This document shows positions 4,607 through 11,251 of a stretch of 12,127 nt of DNA, piece by piece; positions within the stretch are counted from its first letter, which is position 1; every line of letters begins with the position of its first letter. A model generated the notes under the pieces. That model made no database searches and was not told where the DNA came from. It worked only from the letters and a program-made list of their open reading frames with translations. Origin of the DNA: an uncultured Eubacterium sp. (lineage in GTDB: Bacteria; Bacillota; Clostridia; Oscillospirales; Acutalibacteraceae); assembly GCA_900542875.1 (NCBI GenBank), contig UQPH01000038.1:1-12127 (forward strand), given 5' to 3'. Both the position numbers and the translations under genes were made by a program.

Positions 4607-6691
4607 TTACTCTTCTTCTGCTGCTTCCTCGTCAGTTGCGGAATCGTCAGAAAGTTCATCGATTTTCTCCTCGGGTTTATCGAGAAGTTCTTTGATGGAG
4701 AGAGAAACTCTCTTCTTATCAAAATCGATATCGATAATCTTAGCCTTAACTACATCGCCGATTTTAAGCACATCCTGAGGAGTCTTAATTCTGTCCCAAG
4801 AAATCTGGCTGATGTGGATGAGTCCGTCAATTGTCGGAAGAATGTTTGCAAATGCACCGAATGAAGCAAATGATACAATCTTAGCATCTACAACAGAACC
4901 TACAGGATACTTATTCTTAAGGATTTCCCAAGGGTTATCCTCAATGTTCTTAAAGCCGAGAGAAATCTTCTTATTCTCCTCATCGAGAGCTTTAATTGTA
5001 ACCTCTACGGTATCGCCTACATTAACAACCTCTGACGGGTGCTTAATTCTTGACCATGAAAGCTCCGAGATATGTATCATACCGTCGATGCCGCCGAGGT
5101 CAACAAATGCGCCGTACGAAGTAAGTGACTTAACCGTACCTGTAATTTTATCGCCTACCTTAAGAGTAGCCCAAAGTGCCTCTTGCTTTTCTTTTCTTTC
5201 GGCATCTGCTACAACCTTGATAGAACCGACTGCTCTTCTACGTGCAGGGTTAATGTCAATAATCTTAAACTTAACTGTTGCTCCCTTAAGAACCGAAAGT
5301 TCCTGATTGCGGGGAACACCTGTAAGAGATGCGGGAACGAAAACTCTTGTTCCCTTTGCGGAAACGAGAACGCCGCCACGAATAACGGATGTTACTACAC
5401 CCTCGAGAACTTCGTCTGCCTCCTTAGCTGCAACGATTTCGTCCCAGCCCTTTTCTGCGTCGAATAAACGCTTTGAAAGCTTAAGCACGCCGTCCTGGTC
5501 ATTGGTCTTCATAATAACAAGCTGAAGCTCGTCGCCGACCTTAACCTCGTCCTCACACTTTGAGATATTGCCGGATGACAAATCCTCAAATGCTACTACG
5601 CCTGTCTGCTTTCTGCCCGGTACATCAACATATACCTCTGTAGGAGTAATTCTCACTACGGTACCTGTTACTACCTTACTGTTGTCATTTTCCTTAAAAG
5701 ATTCGTTAAGCAATTCTTCAAAGGACGCCTCTCCATCAGCAGATGCTTTGACAGCAGGCTCTACAGCCTTATCAGCGGTTTCTGCTGTCTCCACAACTTC
5801 TTCAGTTACGGCTGAAGTTGTTTCAACTTCCTTTTCTTTAATTTCTTCGGACATGGATTTGAGTACCTCCTTGATTATTACCGAGGGTGTCGAAGCCCCC
5901 GCAGTTACACCAATTACGCTGTAAGGCTCCAAATCAAGCCCCTCAAGTTCGCTCGCTGTTTCTATAAGAAACGACGGACAATTTACGGAGCAAGTGTCCT
6001 TTAGCTTACAGGTATTTGATGAATGACGGCCGCCTACAATCAGCATGGCATCGGATTTCTTGGAGATTTCGTCCGCCTCGTTTTGTCTGTCAGCCGTTGC
6101 ATTACATATTGTATCAAAAATTTTACAATTTGTACATACCTTTTCAAATATTTTTTTACATTTTTTTAGTTCTTTTAGAGAAAAAGTTGTTTGAGCCACG
6201 CAAATTACATCGTTTTTTGACGACAAATCATTTGAATTAATGATTTCGAGCAGTTCTTCCTCATTCTTAAAGACGAATGATTGTCCCTTACAATAGGAAC
6301 GAATGCCCTTAACCTCGGGATGATTCTTATCCCCCGCTATCAAAACGATTGAGTCATCCGACTGCTTTTTTACTATATTATGAATTTTCATAACAAAGGG
6401 GCATGTGGCGTCTACATAGTGAATTTTTATCTCGCTGAGTTCGTCTATAACCTCTTTTTCCACTCCGTGAGTGCGAACGACTACGGTATAACCTTTCGGT
6501 GCGTCTTCAACCGTATCGATAATTTTTACGCCTTTGCTTTCCAAATCGGAAACAAGTTGGGCATTATGAATAATAGGTCCGAGGGTACAAACTTTTTCGC
6601 CTTTTTCGACCAAATCGTAAACGAGGTTTACGGCTCTGTCAACTCCGAAACAAAAGCCTGCCGTTTTTGCAAGGATTATTTTTTTGCTCAC
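4607..6691 (-). CDS. ispH: Fusion: IspH (HMBPP reductase) and ribosomal protein S1-like four-domain protein
   Basis: A 694-residue fusion. Residues 1-279 are a complete IspH, the [4Fe-4S] enzyme that reduces HMBPP to IPP and DMAPP at the end of the MEP isoprenoid pathway. Cluster cysteines are C14 (GFCFGV), C97 (DATCPF) and C196 (ICNAT); substrate residues include H42, H75, H124, E126, the QTTF region, N198 and the S224/S225/N226 group. Residues 280-335 are an acidic Ala/Glu/Thr/Val linker ending in EELLNESFKE, which resembles the N-terminus of free S1 proteins. Four S1 (OB-fold) RNA-binding domains follow at about 336-406, 423-495, 511-582 and 597-668, then an acidic tail. Such fusions are known in Clostridia. 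The GTG start overlaps the plsC stop by 4 bases (GTGA), with GAGG just upstream. An internal ribosome site before Met280 could yield the S1 part alone. Last gene of the operon. Confidence 0.95.
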   Translation of the reverse strand: MSKKIILAKTAGFCFGVDRAVNLVYDLVEKGEKVCTLGPIIHNAQLVSDLESKGVKIIDTVEDAPKGYTVVVRTHGVEKEVIDELSEIKIHYVDATCPFVMKIHNIVKKQSDDSIVLIAGDKNHPEVKGIRSYCKGQSFVFKNEEELLEIINSNDLSSKNDVICVAQTTFSLKELKKCKKIFEKVCTNCKIFDTICNATADRQNEADEISKKSDAMLIVGGRHSSNTCKLKDTCSVNCPSFLIETASELEGLDLEPYSVIGVTAGASTPSVIIKEVLKSMSEEIKEKEVETTSAVTEEVVETAETADKAVEPAVKASADGEASFEELLNESFKENDNSKVVTGTVVRITPTEVYVDVPGRKQTGVVAFEDLSSGNISKCEDEVKVGDELQLVIMKTNDQDGVLKLSKRLFDAEKGWDEIVAAKEADEVLEGVVTSVIRGGVLVSAKGTRVFVPASLTGVPRNQELSVLKGATVKFKIIDINPARRRAVGSIKVVADAERKEKQEALWATLKVGDKITGTVKSLTSYGAFVDLGGIDGMIHISELSWSRIKHPSEVVNVGDTVEVTIKALDEENKKISLGFKNIEDNPWEILKNKYPVGSVVDAKIVSFASFGAFANILPTIDGLIHISQISWDRIKTPQDVLKIGDVVKAKIIDIDFDKKRVSLSIKELLDKPEEKIDELSDDSATDEEAAEEE
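5852..5872 (-). promoter_or_regulatory. Internal Shine-Dalgarno and ATG for a free S1 protein
   Basis: Within the fusion, on the minus strand, AAGGAGGT (5872-5865) is followed after 10 bases by an in-frame ATG (5854-5852), codon Met280. The next codons read SEEIKEKE, a plausible start for a free S1 protein. Initiation here would give a 415-residue protein with all four S1 domains, near the usual size of Firmicute S1 proteins. The SD is encoded by the K-E-V codons at the end of IspH. That it is used is an inference. Confidence 0.5.
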
Positions 6692-7338
6692 TTAACCTCA
6701 GCCTCCCAAAGTTCGGTGATTTTATCCATTATCATTCCTGCGGCATTTGCTATATCTCTGCGTGAGCATTCCTCTTTATCAAGTCCCAATTCCTCAGGAG
6801 AAAGAAGTTTTCCGTATGAAACGGTGACATGCTTTCCCGCTTTAATTTTACCCTTACAACAAATCGCAACTGGAAGAACCGACGCATTTGTAGCCTTGGC
6901 AATAATCGCAACGCCTGCCTTAGCCTTTTGCGGAACGCCGTCCTTATCCTTAATTCTCTTGCCCTCGGGGCATATAGCCATTACATGACCTTCGTTAATT
7001 ATTTTTTCACCGTAATCGATGGCGGAGGTGTCGCCCTTACCTCTTTTAACCGGAAACGCATACATACGAGTCATAAACCAAGCGGCTATCGGATTCTTAA
7101 AAAGTTCAACCTTTGCCATAAAGTGAAGCGGCGGAACATTTTTAGGTGCGGCAACGAAAACCGGGTCAAGCGCACAGGTGTGATTAATGGCAACAATATA
7201 TTTTGTGCCCTCATCGGGTACATTTTCCAGTCCTTTATATTTAATATGGTACACCCATTTGATTATCGGCTTAAAGACAGCCTTAATAAAGTTATAGGTT
7301 TTATAATGAGGAACGGTGGAATAATCAAATTCTTTCAT
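6688..7338 (-). CDS. plsC: 1-acyl-sn-glycerol-3-phosphate acyltransferase (PlsC)
   Basis: A 216-residue acyltransferase of the LPLAT/PlsC family that should convert lysophosphatidic acid to phosphatidic acid at the inner face of the membrane. Motif I is NHTCALDP, with the catalytic pair H53-x4-D58; motif II is around residues 92-101 (MYAFPVKRGKG); motif III is PEGKR at 124-128, slightly different from the common PEGTR; motif IV is LPVAI at 155-159. The N-terminus (FIKAVFKPIIKWVYHIKYKG) is amphipathic and could associate with the membrane; no clear transmembrane segment is seen. ATG start with GAGGAG about 8 bases upstream, overlapping the cmk stop as ATGA. Its own TGA overlaps the GTG of ispH-S1. 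The cmk-plsC-ispH order is, to my knowledge, a recurring arrangement in Clostridia. Confidence 0.93.
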   Translation of the reverse strand: MKEFDYSTVPHYKTYNFIKAVFKPIIKWVYHIKYKGLENVPDEGTKYIVAINHTCALDPVFVAAPKNVPPLHFMAKVELFKNPIAAWFMTRMYAFPVKRGKGDTSAIDYGEKIINEGHVMAICPEGKRIKDKDGVPQKAKAGVAIIAKATNASVLPVAICCKGKIKAGKHVTVSYGKLLSPEELGLDKEECSRRDIANAAGMIMDKITELWEAEVK

Positions 7339-7997
7339 CTTATGTTCTCCTCTATGAGCGAAATAATATAATTTACGGACTCCTCGAGAGATTTGTCCGA
7401 AGTATCTGCCATAATAGAAGTCTTACACGGCTTGAGAGGTGCGATTTCTCTGTGTGAGTCCTGATAGTCTCGCTTATTCACATCTGCCAAAACTTCTTCA
7501 AAGGTAACGCTCTCGCCTTTTTCCATTAATTCCTTATAGCGTCTTTCTGCACGACATTCAGGACTTGCAAAAAGAAAAATCTTTACATCGGCATTCGGCA
7601 AAACTACGGTTGCAATATCTCTGCCATCCATAATTACATTATTATTCTTTGCTATATCACGCTGTAAATCGAGAAGAAATGCTCTGACCTCGGGGATAGC
7701 CGAAACCTTGCTTGCGCCCATGGAAATTTCAGGTGTACGAATATAAGCAGAAACATCCTCACCGTTGAGAAAAACAGCCTGAACGCCGTTATTGTATTTA
7801 AGTTCAATATGAATATTTTTAAGCATTTCTTTAATTTTATCAACGCTGTCTATTGCACCGCACTTAACGGCATTATATGCCACGGCACGATAGAGGGCAC
7901 CTGTATCTACATAGATAAAATTAAGTTTCTTTGCAGCTGCTTTTGCAATAGTGCTTTTACCTGCTCCCGCAGGTCCGTCAATTGCTACATTAATCAT
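7335..7997 (-). CDS. cmk: Cytidylate kinase
   Basis: A 220-residue (d)CMP kinase, the usual bacterial length, transferring phosphate from ATP to CMP or dCMP in the cytosol. The P-loop GPAGAGKST is at residues 8-16. DTGALYRAVA (31-40) is the conserved nucleoside-monophosphate-binding segment, DGRDIAT (124-130) carries the Asp-Arg pair that holds CMP, and the lid holds ERRYKEL (151-157) and KRDYQDSHR (175-183). The ATG start has a strong AAAGGGG site 7 bases upstream, placed in the 12-base gap after the flavoprotein. The stop overlaps plsC by 4 bases. In Bacillus cmk precedes the S1-like gene ypfD, and here S1 is also in the operon, fused to IspH, so the cmk-S1 linkage is partly conserved. Confidence 0.96.
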   Translation of the reverse strand: MINVAIDGPAGAGKSTIAKAAAKKLNFIYVDTGALYRAVAYNAVKCGAIDSVDKIKEMLKNIHIELKYNNGVQAVFLNGEDVSAYIRTPEISMGASKVSAIPEVRAFLLDLQRDIAKNNNVIMDGRDIATVVLPNADVKIFLFASPECRAERRYKELMEKGESVTFEEVLADVNKRDYQDSHREIAPLKPCKTSIMADTSDKSLEESVNYIISLIEENIR

Positions 7998-8009
7998 AAT
8001 TATTCCCCT

Positions 8010-9233
8010 TTACATATTTTTGCCGCAGAGCATTCCCGTAGAAAAAGCGATTTGAAGATTAAAGCCGCCTGTATAGGCGTCCACATCAATCACCTCTCCG
8101 GCAAAATACAAATTATCAACCAGTTTTGAACGCATTGTTTTGGGATTAATTTCCCTGACATCAACACCGCCCGAAGTAACGACAGCCTCGTTAATCGGTC
8201 GAAAATCGCTGATATTGACCGTCATTCCCTTTAGTAGAGAGACAAGACGCATACGCTGTTCTTTGGTAACTTGGTTAACCTTAAGCGACGGCTCAATACC
8301 CGAGAGTTTAACTATAACGGGAATCAACTTATTAGGCAACAACTTTGAGAGTGAATTTATAAAATCTTTATTGGTATTCTCGGCAAAATCTCTTTGAATT
8401 CGTTTATCGAGAGTCTGCTCGTCAAGTGCCGGCTTTAGGTCAATTACAATTTTATAGTTATGTTCCCTCGGCTTTGTCATATGACTCGATGCCGAGAGAA
8501 TGACGGGGCCCGTTACGCCGTAGTGGGTAAACATCATCTCGCCGAAATCGGAATAAATCTCTTTTTCTCCGTCCAAAAGTTTGACGGAAACATTTTTAAG
8601 CGAAAGACCCTGAAGCCTCGTAACATATCCGTCACTGCAAACGAGCGATACAAGCGACGGTTCCAAGGGCACAATGCGGTGACCCGCCTGCCTTGCAAGT
8701 TCGTAGCCTATACCGTCAGAACCGGTAGATGTATAACTCATACCGCCTGTGCAAACGGCAAAGGCATCACCGTCAACAACACTGCCGTCATCAAGATTAA
8801 CGGATTTAATAAGTCCGTTTTCAAAATTAAATGACTTAACGCAACCCTGAACAATATTTGCGCCGCTTTTCTTTGCATACTTAACAAGTGCGTCGACTAT
8901 ATCCACCGCCTTATCCGACTCCGGAAAGACACGGTTTCCACGCTCAATTTTGAGTTTAACGCCCATATCCTCCATCAAAGCCATAGTATCGTACGGCATA
9001 AACGAAGAAAAGGCAGAATACATAAAGCGTGGATTATGCACAACATTTGAAACAAGGTCGTCCAAATCAAAACACGCATTTGTTACATTACATCTGCCCT
9101 TACCGGTAATCATAACCTTACGGGCAGGTCTTGCGTTACGCTCGATTACGATAACAGAATTACCGTTTTCGGCGGCGGCACCTGCGGCACAAAGTCCTGC
9201 GGCACCTGCTCCTATAATAACTGTTTTTTTCAT
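8010..9233 (-). CDS. BaiN/HI0933-family NAD(P)/FAD-dependent oxidoreductase
   Basis: A 407-residue flavoprotein. The N-terminal Rossmann motif is GAGAAG at residues 8-13, with Glu31 (VIVIE) placed to bind the FAD ribose. The family hallmark GKGRCNVTN lies at 44-52, RVFPES at 101-106, FTHYGVTGPVILSAS at 235-249, and the C-terminal FAD signature GGV...FAGEVIDVDAYTGGFNLQ at 355-394. Length matches the family (about 400-420). Members are often named aminoacetone oxidase family or BaiN after a bile-acid inducible clostridial protein, but the true reaction of most, including this one, is unknown and I infer no bile-acid role. No Shine-Dalgarno precedes the ATG at 9231-9233: the upstream 24 bases are almost pure A/T and form a weak hairpin. 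The Rossmann motif right after the start rules out a later start. The upstream ABC-F stop is 18 bases away, so re-initiation is possible. Confidence 0.93.
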   Translation of the reverse strand: MKKTVIIGAGAAGLCAAGAAAENGNSVIVIERNARPARKVMITGKGRCNVTNACFDLDDLVSNVVHNPRFMYSAFSSFMPYDTMALMEDMGVKLKIERGNRVFPESDKAVDIVDALVKYAKKSGANIVQGCVKSFNFENGLIKSVNLDDGSVVDGDAFAVCTGGMSYTSTGSDGIGYELARQAGHRIVPLEPSLVSLVCSDGYVTRLQGLSLKNVSVKLLDGEKEIYSDFGEMMFTHYGVTGPVILSASSHMTKPREHNYKIVIDLKPALDEQTLDKRIQRDFAENTNKDFINSLSKLLPNKLIPVIVKLSGIEPSLKVNQVTKEQRMRLVSLLKGMTVNISDFRPINEAVVTSGGVDVREINPKTMRSKLVDNLYFAGEVIDVDAYTGGFNLQIAFSTGMLCGKNM

Positions 9234-9248
9234 AATAAATTTTATTAT
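9232..9248. repeat. AT-only palindrome at the flavoprotein start codon
   Basis: Perfect 8-base arms ATAATAAA and TTTATTAT around one T. On the minus-strand mRNA the second arm runs into the AU of the flavoprotein start codon. No Shine-Dalgarno is present between it and the ABC-F stop. An all-AU hairpin is weak, so it may be simply an unstructured, A/U-rich initiation region. Confidence 0.4.
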
Positions 9249-9251
9249 AAA

Positions 9252-11153
9252 TTATTCTTCAAGTTCTGTCAATCTTTCGGAAAGTTCCTCCCACTCGGAA
9301 TAAAGGATGTCACGGTATTCGTTCTTTCGCTCCAGCTTTGCGGTCAGTTTCATAAGTTCCTCGTAATCGGCTGATTGAAGACTGTTGTTTATATCATCTA
9401 TTTCAAGTTCGGTTTTTTCTATCTCGGCTTCGCATTTTGAAAGAGCGGTTTTTGTTTTCAAATACAGTGAACGGCGCTCTTTTTTCAGTTGATAGTCGTT
9501 TGTCTTTTTTACGGTTTCTTTTTTCTGCGTTACAACTTTAGCGTCGGCGTTTTGTTTATGCTCGAGATATTCGTCATACGAGCCGTTATACCTGTTCACT
9601 CCGTTTGGTGTAAGTTCCAAAATACCGGTTGCGAGTTTATTGATAAAATATCGGTCGTGAGAAACAATAAGCATAGTGCCCGAATAATTGAGCAGAGTGT
9701 TTTCAAGTTCTTCACGGGAAAAAGCGTCAAGATGATTTGTAGGTTCGTCAAGAAGAAGAAAATTATATCCGCCGAGCATAAGTTTTAAGAGAGCCACCCT
9801 TGCCCTCTCGCCGCCCGAGCAATCGGACAGTACCTTATACACATCGTCACCCTTAAAAAGAAAAGACGCAAGTGCACTCCTAACAGAAGTTTCCGTCATT
9901 GCGGGGAAAGCTGACCACACCTCATCAAGAGCGGTTTTGCTCAAATCGAGTTTTGCCTGCACCTGGTCGAAATAACCGGTCATAACCTGTGAGCCGAACT
10001 TAAACGAGCCGTCATCCTGCAAATAGTCATGCATTAAAATTTTTAACAGAGTCGTTTTTCCGCAGCCGTTATCTCCGAGTAAAAAGAGTCTGTCTCCCCT
10101 TTTAACCTCAAAAGATGCGTGCTCAAAAATCGTTTTTTTTCCAAAGGATTTTTTAAGATTATTTACGCCGAGAACATCCTCACCGCTTACGCATTTTGGA
10201 ACAAAATCAAACCTGATGCGTGATACTTTACTGTCGGGTACGACAAGTTGTGCCTTAATTCTTTCGATAACTTTTTCCTTACTTTCGGCGGTTTTGATGT
10301 TCTTTTCTCTGTTCCACCTGCGTTGCTGCTCGATAATACCCTCAAGTCGGGCAATTTCTTTCATATCGTTTTCATACTTTTCGGCAACGGCTTTTTGTTC
10401 AGCCTCTTTTTTTACCAAAAAAGCGGAGTAATTTCCGCTGTATGTGCGGCATTTTTTATTTTCTATTTCAACGGTTTTATTCGTAATCTTGTCAAGAAAA
10501 TATCTGTCGTGAGAAACCACGAGGCAGGCTCCCCTAAAGTTCTTTAAGAAATCCTCGAGCCATTCAACCGCTTTAATATCGAGATGGTTGGTAGGCTCGT
10601 CAAGAAGAAGAAAATCAGCCTTTGAGAGCAAAAGTTTTGCCAAAATCAGTTTTGAACGCTGTCCGCCCGAAAGAGCCGAAGTCGACATATCAAAATCGTT
10701 CTCGTCAAATCCCAGACCAAGAAGTGCGGAGCGTGTCATACTCTTATATGTCAGGCCTCCGTTTTGGTTATATTCGTTTTGGAGTCTGTCCTGCTCATCT
10801 ATCAGTTCGCCGGCATTTTTCGGATTATTCAAAAGAAGTGCCGATATTTCATCAAGCCTATGCTCCGTTTCAATTAAATCGTCAAAGACAGAAACGAGTT
10901 CGCCGTAAACGGTTCTGTTTTCACTGCAAGTATGTTGCTGCATATAGCCGAGTCTGACATTTTTTGAAATAAAGCAAGCTCCGCTGTCGGGAGTATACTC
11001 ACCGATTATAATCTTAAAAAGGCTCGTTTTACCGGCACCGTTACAGCCGATTAAGCCAACCTTTTCTTTTTCCTTAATATCAAACGAGACATCTGAAAAC
11101 AGCGTATTTTCGCCGAAGGACAATGTTAAATTTTGCACATCCAATACCGACAT
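9252..11153 (-). CDS. ABC-F family ATPase (YdiF-like, ribosome-associated)
   Basis: A 633-residue cytosolic protein with two ABC ATPase domains and no membrane segment, so not a transporter. Domain 1: Walker A GCNGAGKT (36-43), signature LSGGQ (161-165), Walker B LLLDEP (182-187). The linker at about 245-310 is long, helical and rich in Lys/Glu/Arg (QQRRWNREKN), as in the ABC-F P-site tRNA-interaction motif. Domain 2: Walker A GDNGCGKT (360-367), signature CSGGE (445-449, Cys for the usual Leu), Walker B LLLDEP (466-471). Residues 545-633 form a charged coiled-coil tail like Uup/YdiF. Both catalytic Glu residues are present. ABC-F proteins bind the ribosomal E site and relieve stalling or give antibiotic resistance; nothing here points to resistance. 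Start chosen at ATG 11151-11153 because GGAGG lies 5 bases upstream, although the frame is open to 11198. First gene of the operon; I found no convincing minus-strand promoter. Confidence 0.93.
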   Translation of the reverse strand: MSVLDVQNLTLSFGENTLFSDVSFDIKEKEKVGLIGCNGAGKTSLFKIIIGEYTPDSGACFISKNVRLGYMQQHTCSENRTVYGELVSVFDDLIETEHRLDEISALLLNNPKNAGELIDEQDRLQNEYNQNGGLTYKSMTRSALLGLGFDENDFDMSTSALSGGQRSKLILAKLLLSKADFLLLDEPTNHLDIKAVEWLEDFLKNFRGACLVVSHDRYFLDKITNKTVEIENKKCRTYSGNYSAFLVKKEAEQKAVAEKYENDMKEIARLEGIIEQQRRWNREKNIKTAESKEKVIERIKAQLVVPDSKVSRIRFDFVPKCVSGEDVLGVNNLKKSFGKKTIFEHASFEVKRGDRLFLLGDNGCGKTTLLKILMHDYLQDDGSFKFGSQVMTGYFDQVQAKLDLSKTALDEVWSAFPAMTETSVRSALASFLFKGDDVYKVLSDCSGGERARVALLKLMLGGYNFLLLDEPTNHLDAFSREELENTLLNYSGTMLIVSHDRYFINKLATGILELTPNGVNRYNGSYDEYLEHKQNADAKVVTQKKETVKKTNDYQLKKERRSLYLKTKTALSKCEAEIEKTELEIDDINNSLQSADYEELMKLTAKLERKNEYRDILYSEWEELSERLTELEE

Positions 11154-11199
11154 AAGAGCCTCCGAGAATTTATTACACCCTATTTTACAACAAAACACC

Positions 11200-11228
11200 T
11201 TGAAAGGGAAGTATAAATTTGATATTAT
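11200..11228 (+). promoter_or_regulatory. Sigma-A promoter of the mannose-6-phosphate isomerase
   Basis: A -35 TTGAAA (11200-11205), a 17-base spacer and a -10 TATTAT (11223-11228), with a predicted start near 11235 and a leader of about 17 bases holding the ribosome site GAGAGG. It occupies the 98-base divergent gap with the ABC-F operon. Confidence 0.65.
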
Positions 11229-11251
11229 AGAACAAATGAGAGGTAAAAATT

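Noticed and set aside
6380..6988. A 202-codon open frame on the plus strand across the plsC/ispH junction
   Set aside because: Antisense to two clear genes, with no ribosome site or recognisable domain; a shadow frame.
9252..11153. Reading the two-ATPase gene as an ABC exporter or antibiotic-resistance determinant
   Set aside because: No membrane domain is present in it or next to it. ABC-F architecture is clear, and the core-gene operon context gives no support for a resistance role.
11154..11251. A minus-strand promoter for the ABC-F operon (TATAAT or TATACT as -10)
   Set aside because: None of the -10-like hexamers has an acceptable -35 at 16-18 bases; the gap is AT-rich and such hexamers are expected by chance.
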